From positions 1 through 64,000 of the forward strand of contig JAJKFH010002373.1 in assembly GCA_023333565.1 (NCBI GenBank): a DNA stretch of 64,000 nucleotides, read 5' to 3'. Below, in pieces: positions 1-13,439 of the stretch; the first letter of the stretch is position 1; the number at the start of each line of letters is the position of its first letter. The DNA comes from Puffinus mauretanicus (taxonomy: Eukaryota; Chordata; Aves; Procellariiformes; Procellariidae). A program made the position numbers and the translations under genes. The notes under the pieces were generated by a model, which made no database searches, was not told where the DNA came from, and was given only the letters and a program-made list of their open reading frames with translations.

Positions 1-88
1 GATCCAGCCTGTCCAGGTCCCTCTGCAGAGCCTTCCTACCCTCGAGCAGATCAACACTCCCGCCCAACTTGGTGTCATTTGCAAAAGA
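1..88 (-). mobile_element. CR1 LINE fragment, cut by window edge
   Basis: This is the reverse complement of part of the CR1 reverse transcriptase ORF just after the catalytic box. It aligns base for base with the reverse complement of 18805-18892, with about five mismatches in 86 positions, so both copies come from closely related CR1 subfamilies. The element runs leftward: its 3' part lies before base 1, and its 5' truncation point is near base 88, where the match stops abruptly. No ORF can be assessed in so short a piece. Confidence 0.88.
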
Positions 89-3000
89 TGTTAAGCACAT
101 CATTGGTCCATGCTTGGATCTCAGGTTTACAAGAGACAAACGCTTGTGTCCTCCAGACTCTGGGCTGCCCTTGCTGCATGGATATATGAGACACTGTCAA
201 TAAGCTTCTGAACTGCTGCAGTGTATACAGCATAATGTTTGTTTCAGGGTAAACTTCACAGATTTTTGCTTGCCTTTGAACAGTAGGCTGCAAACTGTAT
301 TGTTTTAGGGGCTGATTGTGAGCAGTGTGACTGGGACAGAGAGGAAAACATCCTAATCAACTTTCACAGGCTTAAGCAATCTCCTCTGTTAGTCAGAAAT
401 GTCACTCTGTGAATACCAACTGAAACTGCATTTATTGTCTTTGTACATAATGCATACCCCATTCCTTCTACTGGATGAGATGACATGTAGACTTGCAAAT
501 CTGTGCCCTCCTGTGGGTTGGGTTTCTTGATGTCTGAATTTACAGAGACTGGTAGCGTGGCTAGGATTGCCCAGAAATAAATCATGGGCTGGATATTGGA
601 AATGAGGAGGGTGAGGCACTTCTTCCCTCACGGTTTGTTATGTGAGAGGGACATGTTTCTGTGGGGCAAAATGCTGTCCAGAGGAGGCTTTCGCTTCCTA
701 TCCACAGGCTGTCAGTCACCACCTCTCCTGGGCTGGTAGTCTGCACTATGTTTTCACTAGGGCTTTCTAGCTGTGGTATTCAGGCTTTAGGAACTGGAAA
801 GACCCGTGACACTGCAGGGGAATGAGAGATGAGGGTTTGAGAGAGAATAAGTGGTAAATCTGTCCTTGTATAAATTAAGTGAAGGACACCATTCCCAGAG
901 CTGGATGAACAGATGAGTGGGAAATGAGTGTGCCAGGCAAACATGATGATTGGCTTCTTCAGGAAGATGAGAAGCCATACCAGCATGACTAGGAAAATCA
1001 TCCAGGAAAAAAAATCCCTTCTCAGATGCCTTCTATTTTGGGGTGTCTTTTACCACTGTGATTATGACATGAAATAATTTCTCCATGACAATACGTGCAT
1101 GAAAACTTGTTCTCTCAAATGCGTAGAGAACTGCGGCGTGCCTGTATTGAGACAAAGGGAAGGACAAACAATGAAGAGACTGGGCAACCATCCTAAAAGG
1201 GTGAAGGAGAGAACTTAGGAGTTTCCTAGGAGGTTTCTTTAGCTCACTATGTCAGACCAGTTGTAGAGAAATTTCTGGTTTGTCCTTAAAGACTACAACT
1301 CCATGCAATCTTGAACAAGTCTACAGATGGGCCTGCTCTGCCAGCCCTGAGTATTTAGGATCTAATGTGGTAAGAACAGAAACTGTGAATGGGCTCAAAA
1401 ACAGAGAAAACCTGTGTGAATGACAGACTACTGGGACTCCTAGGATTTTTATCAGAGATATGGTGCTTGTGCTTGTAAACTTTTTTCAGCTAATTTTGTA
1501 TTAAATTGCACTGTAACATTTTGAAAAACGGTGAAAAAGCTCTTAATGGAAAGAGAATAAATGAGAGAGATTAATAGAAAGCAGATAAATGTGGTATCTG
1601 CGTTGTCTTGGTCATTTGAGGCTTTTGTTGTGCTGTGGGTCTAATAGGAAACAGCACACAGCCTTGCAGGGAGATTTTGTGCTACGTGGCATAAAAATAT
1701 CAGGTTCAATCCAAAATTAGTGTATATTCAGCTCTCCAGCACAGCCAAAAATTGCTTAGTTGACATCCTTTGAATTAAAGGGGAAAAGTTCCATTGCATC
1801 ATTGACACTGTTGACAACTCTTCTCCCTTGGCTGATAAGTTACCTGGTTGAGCACTTTCTTCCAATGAAAATGTACATGTAATCCAGTTTTTGAACAGGA
1901 TTATAAACTAAAACTTTTTTTTTTTTAAACATGCCTTAGTTTTACCGGGAACATTAAAAAAGCATGGTTCTTGAACACTGTAAAATAATTCAGCCTTTTA
2001 AGCTGTACGAAAATATCAGCCATAAAGCATAATTTTGACAAGCACGCTGTTCCACAAAGCAATCATAAAATTAAAAATTAAAATTAAAATTATTCAGAAG
2101 AATACTCATCTCTGAATGGAGCAGAAGGAGACAAGTCTATTCTTTCCCCTCAGAAAGCCTCATATTGATGTGGAGAATACATTTTTATGATTACTCCCTA
2201 TTTGTAATGTAAAGTTAATTATGAATCCCAGCAGTTTCTTTGTCATGCTGTGACAATAGACACACTATGTAGTATGGCTTGCCTTCACAGTCCAATTGGT
2301 GATGTTTTTCGAATTTAGTACTTACTGATGATTACTGCAGTGACTCAGAAAATATAAGGGATAAATTTTACCCCTCAGGTTTTCCACTGCAAACACAAAG
2401 ATCCATCTGTAAATGCATGAGTAAGCTTTTGACGTTTTACCTTCTTAGAAGGTTAGGTTCATCCTGTTTCTTGACGATCATATTTTGTACATTATGACAA
2501 AATTTTGCAAAATAAGAACACAAAGTGTCATCCTATTCAGCTCATGCATTCTCAAGAAGAAAAATATTTTTATTTATAGCAATAGTTTCACCTATTTATA
2601 TTGGGTAGAAAAAGGAAATCTATCTTTGTCCTCATATTAATTTTTTTCCTTTGTTTTTGACAGACAATATTTTTAAGTGTTTTGACATTTCATTATCAAA
2701 TAAAGAAGCCTCATTAACCCATCCTTCAGCTGTATGCCCAAGAATAGACGTCTTGCAGTGAAAGACATTGTGAGAGTCCCCATTTGTATGGGAATTCCTG
2801 GTCAGAACAAACCATCACATCCAACTTGCATGTTACAATTGCTCTAATACTGTCATTTGAAAACCCCACGGGAATATTAATGTGTCTTCTGTTTTTTCAG
2901 TTTGCATAATTTCCTCTTAAAAAAGCTGACCAAAACAACCAGAGAGACTTACTTTTTAAATAACTGTATTTTCAGTGGGGTAATGCTGAAATGGGAAAGA

Positions 3001-6000
3001 TTATGTGCCTTATGTATTTGCTACAGCAATGATGTACCAAACTACTATATTGGGTTTCTTTCTGTTTTCTCATCAAACTGTGTAAAAATTGAATGAAATG
3101 GCAAATAGTATCATACCTTCCTGTAATCTTGAAGTTAAAAAACAAGGAAAGAGGTTTTGCAGCATTGTCTGAAATCTCACATTTTCTGTAAGCTGACTCT
3201 TGAGGCACTCTGTTGACTGGCTCATCAAAGAGATTTTCTTCCATCTATATGCTTCCTTTGTAACTACTCATTCACCATAGAAATTTAATGCAAAATGCAG
3301 CTGAAATTCAATATGTAATCATAGGGAAACCAAGGCTACATTGATTTTGTATATTGCAAAAGTTGAGAGTCTGTGACTTGAGAACAAACAAAGTATTTGT
3401 CCGTCAGGCAACAAACTTCACTGTTCCAGTTTTCTCATACCAAAGTCCCTACCCAACATGCCTAACAGCCTCCCCACCCTCTTACGATGCCCTGTCTTAC
3501 CAAACTAAGTTAGGACTGGTCTGTTTCCATTCTCCTCTTCCACACCCTACCCTTCATTCCCTTGCAAAGCATCCCTGTGCTTACTGACTACATCTGTCCT
3601 GGAGCTGGGAAGCACGGAGTCTGATATCCATTCCTGTAAGTGTGGTCATATCAGGGAGAGGCTGAATCCACCTCTGTACCAAACATGACAAAAGCCCACT
3701 CCCAATACCTGTGAGCATGCACAAGAGGCGCTGGAAGGCAGTTATAAGTATTCCTCACCCTGTCTTTCAGGTGAGATATATGACGTTGAAGTTAGGGAGC
3801 CTCCTGAGCTGGAGATGAACTTACCGCATAACAACTTCCTCACTGTCTCCCATCTGGACTCCTTTTCTTTTCCTTTAAGTTTTCTCCTAAGAGTGCTTTT
3901 ATATGGGTTATCTTCACACACTTCCAAAGCAGATGTTAAAGGGCATTAGGAGCATGAACTAGGGAAATGCAGCTGAGAGTAAGTAGGGGTTTGAGTGTCT
4001 GAAATAGCATTGGCTCAAGAAAGAAAGTAAGTTCTGACTGCAGATGCTAATGGTGCATTTTTCAAGGCAGTAATATTCCCTCTGTGACTGGAAATTCAGT
4101 GACCTCCTGGAAATACTGCTCGAGACTTTCTTCAAAATGACTGTAAAATGCTGGTTTTTTGGAAGATATATCATGAAAAACATCTCTGGGGCTCTTTTGG
4201 TGGCCACTTGACAGGTGATAGAGCTCCTGCTGGCACTTTTGAACTGATACTTCTTGAACTTACGCTGGTAATGATACAGCAGTGAGCTGTGATCATGATG
4301 ATATGTAAGTGAGAATAAATTGCCTTTATGGTTTTGCAGTGAAGTAGCTGATCAAGCCAGCATGTGTTGTTTTTGACTGACTTAGAAAGCAGAGTTGTCT
4401 CAGAGATCTCTTTTCAATTCAAGACCCTGAAAGAATAAAAGGAAATGTAGCTTACTACTGAAAATAGCTGCAAATCAGCATCTGCTTCCTGTAAACACAG
4501 CATAACTGGATTTTTTTGCTAAAAGGGACTTTAAGAAGTCCAGAAAGTGTCAGATTTTCAAGTCAATATCGAAAAAGTTGCAGGCAACTACAGGAAGAAA
4601 AGGCTGCAAAGGATGGAGAAAGAACCTTGCTCGCTCAGAGAGGACAAAGAAGGCCGGCGGCTGATGTAGCAGAGGTCCCAAACAGCAGAGGGAGGGAGGA
4701 TGTGCTCCTGTATATGGCAGTTGTGAGAGTACTCTTGCAAAAGGGATGCTGGCTTTTTTGGATGGTGGATGAAGCAACATCAGCATTCAAGAAGATCCTG
4801 CACAGCATGGAGCTAAACTTTCAGAAGGAGAGCCCTGCCTTTTGAATTGCTACAAAACTGTAATGGGATCGTATTTCTGCAGCATCTTTATGAAGCTAAA
4901 ATTTCTTCTTCCCACTACTGTTACTAAAGTAAAACTTCCGTGCTGCCCAGAGTTTCCTGTTTTTGATGAATGGGACTCCAGCATGCTTCCCTATTAACCA
5001 GGAGGGTGAGATCAGCATTGCTAACTGCAGTAGGGCATTTTCTGGTGGTCTGGTGGAGGACTGATTTATCACTCGCTCTTTTTTACTTTCTGGCTGCCAA
5101 ATGCCTACAGAAGGACTTAATGGTACTTAAATACTCTCCTAACGTCACTTTCCTACATACAGGGCCTGCAATTTGTTGGATGGTGTTTAAGTGCAGGGGT
5201 CATCCAGCTCTGAAAAGGAAGGGAAGCAGTCACCAGGGAACCTCTCCATTAAGAACTGCTTCTCTTCACTAATGCAAAGAAGCTTAAACAAGTGAATGGA
5301 TTTTTTCCCCTGATAGGCCATGAATTGAATTACTTCAGACAAATTTGGCTAGGAAAATGGACACAGAAAGAGGATGGCTTTTCTTTTTTTTTTAAAGCAT
5401 AGCTTTGCTGTTCTTATATAGAGAAAACCATAATGGAGTATGCTTTCCAGGTGCTATGTAGATCTTAATTCAGTCCAATACCTGGTGTTAGGGAGGTTTT
5501 AAAATCACAGTTACACTTTTTTTCTCTTCCTAGATCTCTAATACTGGAGCTACAGAGAGCATCCTGATTTCAATCCTTCCCCTTGCATGCAACAACCAAT
5601 ATTAGTAAACTGCAGCTGTAATCTGTGTGATCTGTATTGAAAACTGTAAAAAGGTTACAGTTACAAAATGCAATTTTATAGAACCTCTAACCAAATAATG
5701 ACTTAAAAACTTAGATACCATAATGGAAAGCCCGCCTATCTCAGAAGAGCAGAATCTCTGATGCACCTACTAAAAGTTTCATGAATGCAATTAGAAAGAC
5801 TAATTGCTTAAAATATTCACAGACTATTGTTAGGTAGTTAGACTGTTCTGTCATTAATATTTATCACAAGACTAAGTGCACGTCAAACAATTTAAAAGAA
5901 ATCCAGCAAAGAATTAACACTTGTTTATTGCTTGATGTGCTGCCACATGAACAGGCATGCAGTTTACAAATAACTCTCCAGATGGCTCTTGGAGCAATTT

Positions 6001-9000
6001 GCTGTTGAGAGACTGTGAAGTACTGCCTGATAATGATGAGATCAACTCAGATCGACTAACCTGAGCGGTGCTGAGGTATTGAAATAGTTGCATGGCAGAG
6101 CTTGCAAACTTGCATACCTTAGTGCTGCAGAAGGAGATAAAAGCAATGAGTTTGGGTCAATACTTAACCGATGCTGCAGATAGGGCGATGCCATTGGCCT
6201 GATCCAATGAAGAAAACAGCCAGTTTACCACTGCTGGGTAAATTTTTGACCCCAGTGGAGTTCACAGACTTTTGTGTGGCCAGAACGTCCCCTTATTTTT
6301 TGCAAAACTTGTATTCATCTCCATGCAGTTGTAAAACAGCACGTCATTTGTTCTTACTTGTCTGGAGAATTGTACTCTTCCTTCTTGATTTTTGCCAACT
6401 TTTGGTGGCATTCATTTCTGGGGTTGCCCCAGAATGTTTTGGGCATATGTGATTTTATCTTGGGCAGAGTTTGTGTTAATCTTTTAAAATGTTTTGGGAT
6501 TGAAAAACGTATTACAGGAGCATAAAATGTAATGATAATAGCAGGTTGGAGAAGAATTTAATAGGATAAGAGGTAGCAGCTTTTCCTTTATTATGCCAGA
6601 AATGTTGCAGTAAAAACTTACTCTGTAGAAAGAATGCTCAAGTAATGAAAGCCCTAACAGAAATGTCTGCCCATGTGCACTGGTGTAATTCCTCTGACAG
6701 CTACTGTGTGCAAAGTTTGCACAGCCTGTAATTATCTGTACAGCTGGAGTAGCCTTGTGCTGGTCTGAATCTTGATCTTAGGCACAATGTTACTTTCAGA
6801 TTTATGAACAAGGTGATCATGAACATGTTAGCCTCGACAACGTATTCTTTCTGCTCTGGGATTACATTACACTAACAAACACACTGCTGTTGTAAGAAGT
6901 GAGTTTTGTTTGGTAAAGAGAAAATATCTTCCAAGGCTATACAAAGATATTGTAAATTTATACACATTTTAAGCATATGTATTGTGAGCAAAGAGGTATC
7001 TAAAAGATACTATTTGGGAATGTGAAGGTGTTGGCACTTTTTAACTGACTCCTGCTGTTTTAATTTTTCTCTAAATCTGACAGATACATGCTGAGGCACT
7101 GCTACATCAAATTTCAAACCAATCTCTGTTTAGATTTCATCTGACAAATAGTCACATTAATATCTTAAATGCCTGAATACCTTCATTGAATCTGCTGGGG
7201 CTGTAGGCGTTGCTCACATGTACTTACTCAGTTTTCTGTGCCAGACACTGACTTGCTGAATGTGGATAGCATTAATACCCGCAGAAGAGGTCAGCTGCTT
7301 AGAAGACATACAAAGGCATTGAATGGCAGAAGGAGGTAGAAAGGCCATTGGCTTATTTTGCCCTTCTCTCCTCCACAGGCAGCACTCAGGGCACCCAATG
7401 TGCCCTCACTCACTTGATGGGCTGCAGCCACCTGGTTGGTCTGTTCTCTCTTCCATCCCACTTTGTCCTTGCTGGGCTGATTACAGGCTTCTCAGCAATG
7501 TAAAAGTGAATCTGGACAAACCAAACATGAAGACCAAACACAACCAAAAGCTGTCTCAAAACAAGTAGCTGGAACAAATGGCCAGCTGAGAGCTCAGAAA
7601 TTGAGCTTCCTGCTTCTGATGCCACTGAGGAGGCTGTGAAAGGCAGCTCTTGCTTCTGAGAGAGACTATGATCTCATCCACCTTGATCCTCCTCTTGAAT
7701 GTAGAGGCGGCAGCAGCAGCTATAGCCAAGCCCGCTGTATTTAGCTGTGCAAGTAGGAGGCAGAGAATGAGGTTAAGTGCAGCATATGTTGGCTAGCTGT
7801 GCTGGATAGGACAAAAATCTAGTGGGTGAAGTAGGCAAAGAGGTAGGTAGTTCTTACAGAGGTGCATTGACGCAGTCTGTAATAGTTTTATTTGCCTGTG
7901 CCTAAGGGCATTTTGCAGCTCTGCTGTAACTTAGCAAATATAGAAACAGGCTCTTTCAAATTGCTGGCAACCTCTTTTACAAATTCCTGAAGTGTGCCTG
8001 CACTTAGTAATTGCTAAGATAGATAGTAATTTTTTGTGACTGCAGTGTCAAGGAGCCCATTTAGGATTTTTGAAAGTTAATATAGCATTGATGATGTTCT
8101 GCATAATAAAATAATAATGCAGGGATGTTAGCTGAATGGTATGTTACGCCAGAAGCCCCAAATGCTACGGCTGTGCAGCAGCAGCAGCCAGTACGTAGGC
8201 AGAGTTGGCAGAGAACTGCATCAAAGCAGATTTCGGTGTGGGCACGCAAATTCCTTGTTTTGAGCATATGTTGAAGTATCATAAATGTTAGGGGGCAGAG
8301 TTCAGTAATCTATCTTACGGAAGGTGGATTAAGTTGGTGCGCAAGGACTCAGTCTCAAAAACACCCTCCCCTCCAACCAGAAATGACAGTCTGTGATGTT
8401 CTTTGTCATTCATAGATTGGGTGTATTAGGGTGTTAGGAAAAGACACAATTGCTGTGTTCATATCAGGATGTGAATACTTCCTCATATCTCTCTAAATCA
8501 CATTGGAAAATGAACATTTGATAGAAATGTTCATCGCCAGGGCCATCCTTGCAATGAAAAGCTGAGAAGGATTTCTAACTCACACAATTGCCTGCTGCAT
8601 GTGTGTGGTCAAACTAGGAAATCCAAATTACCTTCAAAATAATTTTCCTGAGTGAGAAAATCAGTATTCAGTTCTTGAGGGATTAAACATGATGATGTAA
8701 AGGTTTGAGACTCACAGTTGCATTAAGGCCACATTATATTACTTCAATCCCGAAGTGAATATAACTGTAATTGATTTACTGTATTTAAGTGCATAAAGGA
8801 TAACAAAAAACCCATGTCTGTCATTTTAGGTTTAGTCTTTTTTCCATTTTGCCCTTCTGTATGCATTTCATCCCATCTCGAGTCCTGATAATTTTCAGCA
8901 TTTTTAGATATAACCAGTTCTATTCTAACTGGGGTGTTTTCTGGCTATCTGGTTTTACTTACTATATTTTCTGATCTAACTATCAGCCAGCCAGCTGATG

Positions 9001-9239
9001 TCCTCTGACATTTACTAAATAATGTGCTTGAAGCAGCTTTGTGCACATGGAGGTGTTGTTTTTCAGAACCCTTTTAGGATGTCGATATGTAAATGCTGAT
9101 CATGCTCTAATGTCTTTATATGTATTTGTGTGTGTGGCTCTTGGCACGATCCGGAGTCATAGCAATTTGAACCATTGTTAGAGTTTCAGATAAACTCCTT
9201 TGGCTGCACTGCATAAAGGCATGCAGCCAAGAGTTGGTT
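89..9239. other. AT-rich noncoding sequence, no gene recognised
   Basis: About 9 kb of apparently unique, AT-rich DNA. Open frames here are at most about 110 codons, overlap on opposite strands and resemble no protein I know. The longest, at about 4516-4845 (+), has no recognisable domain and does not begin with ATG. A low-complexity patch lies at 2066-2093. No LINE, LTR or RNA gene was recognised. Confidence 0.6.
2066..2093. repeat. A-rich (TTAAAA)n low-complexity patch
   Basis: Runs of A separated by TT repeat with a period of five to six bases for nearly 30 bases. This is a simple-sequence patch with no sign of function. Confidence 0.7.
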
Positions 9240-9570
9240 AGCTACAGGCACCAGATCCCCCTGCCCTCCTCTGACCACCTCCAGAAGAGAGATGGATGAA
9301 TGACACACGAGTCGGCACTGGAAGTGCTGCACCCATAACACAGCGTGTTATGGGATGCTGGCTTTGTCTCAGTTGCTACGAGTGTGCTGAGCACTGGACT
9401 GTGCAGCTCAGAGGCGGAGGTGTGGGCCCTTCTGCCACCGCTGCAGTATGTCAGCAGCCTCAAGAGCGGGGCAGGGTGGGCAGGTAGGGATGCCAGCTGC
9501 TGCCGCTGACCTGGCTCACCCACCGAACAGGCATCCAGCTCTCGCAAATCGTGTCCTTCACATTCAGCTT
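9240..9570. other. GC-rich, CpG-containing segment, no gene recognised
   Basis: This stretch just upstream of a solo LTR is clearly richer in G+C than its surroundings and keeps roughly ten CpG dinucleotides in about 330 bases. A minus-strand frame of 114 codons and plus-strand frames overlap here, but none resembles a known protein; open frames are expected in GC-rich DNA. It could be an old transposon remnant or a small regulatory element. Confidence 0.35.
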
Positions 9571-9610
9571 GTTCACATGAACCCACACCCTGCTCAGATT
9601 TCCCAGTTGG

Positions 9611-9615
9611 ATATC
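9611..9615. repeat. 5-bp target-site duplication (ATATC), left
   Basis: ATATC directly abuts the TG start of the LTR at 9616 and recurs exactly at 10160-10164, right after the CA end. This is the footprint of integrase-mediated insertion. Confidence 0.9.
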
Positions 9616-9799
9616 TGTCCTGGTTTTGGCTGGGATGGAGTTGATTTTCTTCCTATTAACTGGTATAGTGCTGTGTTTTGGATGTAGTGTGAGGATAATG
9701 TTGATGACACACTGATGTTTTGGTTGTTGCTAGGTGTTGTTTACGCCAGATGTGCAGGGGGCTGGGAGGGAGCGTGGCCAGGACGGCTGGCCCAGCTGA

Positions 9800-9845
9800 C
9801 CAATGGGCTATTCCATACCATATGACGTCATGCTCAGCATATAAG
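9800..9845 (+). promoter_or_regulatory. LTR core promoter: CCAAT, CRE, TATA
   Basis: CCAAT (9800-9804), TGACGTCA (9823-9830) and TATAAG (9840-9845) are spaced as in an RNA polymerase II core promoter. Transcription would be predicted to start near 9870 and run rightward. All three boxes are intact, so this LTR may still act as a promoter or enhancer; activity is inferred, not shown. Confidence 0.7.
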
Positions 9846-10024
9846 GCTGGGTGAAGAAGAAGGAGGGGGTGGCGCTCGGAGTGATGGCGTTTGTCTTCCC
9901 AAGTAACCGTTACGCGTGATGGAGCCCTGCTTTCCTGACGATGGCTGAACACCTGCCTGCCGATGGAAGTAGTGAATGAATTCCTTGTTTTGCTTTGCTT
10001 GTGTGCGTGGCTTTTGCTTTCCCT

Positions 10025-10030
10025 ATTAAA
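10025..10030 (+). terminator. LTR polyadenylation signal (ATTAAA)
   Basis: ATTAAA lies in a block that is also conserved, in reverse, in the two related LTRs at 15342-15347 and, mutated, at 55789-55794. It is the likely retroviral poly(A) signal marking the R/U5 boundary region. Confidence 0.6.
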
Positions 10031-10159
10031 CTGTCTTTATCTCAACCCACGAGTTTTCTCACATTTACCCTTCTGATTCTCTCCCCCATCCCACCCGGCG
10101 GGGGGGGTGAGCAAGCGGCTGCGTGGTGCTCAGTGGGCGGCTGGGGTTAAACCATGACA

Positions 10160-10164
10160 ATATC
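10160..10164. repeat. 5-bp target-site duplication (ATATC), right
   Basis: Exact match to 9611-9615, directly after the terminal CA of the LTR. Confidence 0.9.
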
Positions 10165-13100
10165 TAAAATGGATAGAGAACACTGCTATCTTGTTTTCTC
10201 TTTTTGCTCTTCATAGCATGTGCTGTCAGCAGCTTTAGGAATACAGGATATAGACAACAACATTTTCTGGGGATGTTTGTCATACCTTGCCCTTGGCTTC
10301 TTCCAGTGATTCTTACCTACTTTAAGATGCTGAGGCACTGATTACACACTTGCAGTGTGATTGCTTTAGGTCCTAACATCCTTTTGAAGTGATGCGGAAG
10401 AAATGAGGACTACCTCATCTGCTTGCTGAATAGATATTTTACTGAAAAAGGCAAAACAAAGACTTTCTTTCTAGCCCAAATTCTGCTGTCCAGTGAAAAG
10501 ATCAATTCACTACATTAACAGCAACATTTTCCAGCTGAAATCTCCCCATATTGTTATAAGAAGCAGACCAAGGAAATGGTGCTGGGTCCGGGAGAAGAAT
10601 TGAGAATACCATTTGAAAAGATCACAGGAGGTTTAACCAGGATGCTCCAATACTTAATGCTTCTCCTTTGTGAAGAGGTCTTCATTTAATGAACAGGATA
10701 TTATCCCTGTAGAAGTATTGAAACAGCAAAATGCATGGACCTGAGCCTCTAATGCTTTCAGTCATTGTGATTTACAGGGTTATGTAGACCCTTGAGAGCT
10801 CTCAGGCCAGAGGCAATCTCTGTTCCAATTTATATTTCCTTGCATCTGATGGTGATGGTGGTGTATACTACAGGAAAAGGCAACAAAATAATTTGTTGTA
10901 TAGCATACGCAGTCTGTTTTTACATTTTCTCGCCTTTTAGGCAGGATGTATCGTATCTTAAATGCGCAAATTTTTAGTTAATCTTGCAAAACTTCAGTAT
11001 TCCTTCCAGGTTACATCTTAGGTAAGTGATAGATAAAAATGTAAATACAACTTGTTCTGTAAAAGAAAGAAAGAAAACTAGTGTTATGATTTATAAATAG
11101 AACTATTCTTAATCTGAGTTTTTACATGTCAAAAGATGAAAAAATATGAATGGGAATGCTTTCAGAATTTGCAAACAGGGCTAATCTGGCCATATATCCT
11201 GGATAATTCTCCATCTTTGGGACCTGTATGGAAATTTCTGTCATGCAAGTCAATTAGCAGCAGCCTCCAAAGGAATAAAAAAGAACAGAAAAACAACCAA
11301 CCATGCCCTCTACAAGACTGTAGGCAGGAGTCATGTGTATGTGTCCATCTGATCTGCAAAGTGAATATCTAGGGTAACGGAGTCCTTCAGGACTGCAGAT
11401 AAAAACTGTGATAGCACTTTGGGATCTGCAGTTGTTATCTCCAAGTCTAGGGAAGCTTTAGACACTTATGGGGGGGTAAGTAGGTATAAGTCTTTGGTAT
11501 GGCTCAGCCATTGCACGAACAGATATTCTGAATTCTGTTTATTATTTGGTGTATCGTGAATATGGTATAAGAAGATTTTGTGCGTAATGTAATAGTTGGT
11601 GTGAGATAGACTTAGGAAAGCAATGAATGTGAGAGGGGTTAAATCATTCCTTGCTTACGTACAGACAAGAGAAGTGGGAAGAGGTTTGTGATTGAACTGT
11701 AGCCCAAATGTCAGGTGTGGAAGGTAGGTTTCACAGAACATTCTCCTGGTATATTAAGTAGAGATTTGCAGTTCATACTAAAAAGGAATTATGACTTCAT
11801 GATACAGAAATGTGTTAGAGGTACTGTAGAGGTGGATATTCCTTTTGGTACTTGAGCTGAGTTTATGTAAAGATCTCTTTTATTGTGAATAGCTGTGTTA
11901 TACTGGGATGCTGGTTGTGTCTTGAATACCTTGTTTTTCCAAAATATGTTTCTTGTATTTGCTCTGTCTCTATAAGATTTCTCCATTAAATAATTATGAG
12001 TATGTATGTATTTTCAAGTTCATCTTAACAACAGAAAAGTTTCATCCTTCGCTGTTCTCCAAACCAGCTTGAGTGCTAATGTTTCAGATTGTTAAAGTCA
12101 ACTACCAAACCATGCTTCATTTTTATTTTATAAAATGTAGATTGTTCCAGAAAAATACTTTAAGTATGATTTCTAAATGTAATAGTTTGTTCTGTAACAA
12201 AACGTATGTTAGAACTGCAGAGAGATATCAAAGTCAAATTTGTTCTAAGAAGCCTCCTACCAACTTAGGCACTCTCCTGTGAATTGAGTAATTTTATGCA
12301 TATGTAAAATAGGATTGCTTCTGTGTGTAAAGTTAATCCAGTGAAGAATCCCTTAAACTATGATGGCACTCAAGAAAATTATACCTAAGCATAACTTGAA
12401 ATGACTATCACTTATAATTCACGAAAGGTCACTCAAAAATATGCTCTTATTCAGAAACAGAAAAATAGAGAAAAAATAAAGATCTGGCTGTTGCCTGCTT
12501 GAAAAATCTGCTTCCTTTGAGGTTTTTTTACCTGTCTCATATCTGTGTGAACTGCCTTTTACTCCTGAAGTCTGCATGACATTAGAAACATCTCTGCATC
12601 TTACCTAGCATTGACAAGAAATAGTTTTCTGAGCTTTTTAGTATTTCATCTCAGCTGGAGGACCCAGAGCTCTCCTTTTGTGCTTTCAGAACAATTTAGA
12701 GATACAAAAGCGCATCCGTCTCTGCTATGCTGTGCACCAGTCCTTACCAAATACTCTTTTCAATTTAGTCCTTCCATATTTTTTAGCCCTGTACTGAACT
12801 ATGCATAAAACTAACAGGAAAGTCTCCAGTAGAAACATATTATTAATAAGTAAATGCTGACCATAATCTTGGACTTGCAGAAATTTGGGAAAACAATACA
12901 CCTGAATTTGTGTAAGTCTTGGGACTAGTTGTCATCTTCTCTATCCTTGCATTATTCCTGTAAAGGGATCTTGCTTTTGAAAGGGAGAGGGCTTGGCTTT
13001 TAGAGAAGAGTATGTGTAAAAAGTACTGCTTGGATTGGGCAGCCTTTTGGATCCACTTTCAGACGTATTGTGAATGGGAAAAGTGATTTTGTAACGGTCA

Positions 13101-13439
13101 GGGAAGCAGAAAATCAGGATCCTGTTTAAAAGAACATGTTTAAAAGAACATGTTTATTCACATGTGAAAATAACTTTGACTGGATAAAAATACTGTATAT
13201 TTTCATCTTTGTTTACTATGTCACTTTAAAGCTGGGCTTAGAGAGAGGTGGAGAAGTTCTGGTCTAGCAGAACCTTTGCTGCTCCTGGGCCTCCAGCTTC
13301 ACACTTTTTTTTTGTGAGAGATTATCAGACTGGTAATGCAGTGTCTATCCTGCCACTTTCTTTCTCCTCGGCTTCCAACATCTTTTCTTGTCACCTGCTT
13401 TGGGAGTGCTCTGAGTCCTATCCTGCACAGGTGTAAGAA
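10165..13439. other. AT-rich noncoding sequence, no gene recognised
   Basis: Unique AT-rich DNA. Open frames are at most about 80 codons and not protein-like. A short tandem repeat lies at 13123-13156. Nothing else was recognised. Confidence 0.55.
13123..13156. repeat. 14-bp tandem repeat, about 2.4 copies
   Basis: The unit TGTTTAAAAGAACA occurs twice head to tail (13123-13136, 13137-13150), followed by the first six bases of a third copy. The copies are identical, so the duplication is probably recent or slipping. Confidence 0.85.

Larger units (their letters stand above)
9616..10159 (+). mobile_element. Solo LTR of an avian endogenous retrovirus
   Basis: A 544-bp LTR starting TGTCCTGG and ending ACCATGACA, flanked by the perfect duplication ATATC. 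In order it holds a U3 with a CCAAT box (9800-9804), a perfect CRE/ATF palindrome TGACGTCA (9823-9830), a TATA box (TATAAG, 9840-9845), then an ATTAAA polyadenylation signal (10025-10030) and a G-rich 3' part. No primer-binding site, gag, pol or env sequence follows, so the interior was probably lost by LTR-LTR recombination. The 5-bp duplication is the pattern typical of ERVL-like (class III) elements, but family assignment from that alone is inference. It is the least decayed of three related copies here (others at 15206 and 55662). Confidence 0.92.
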
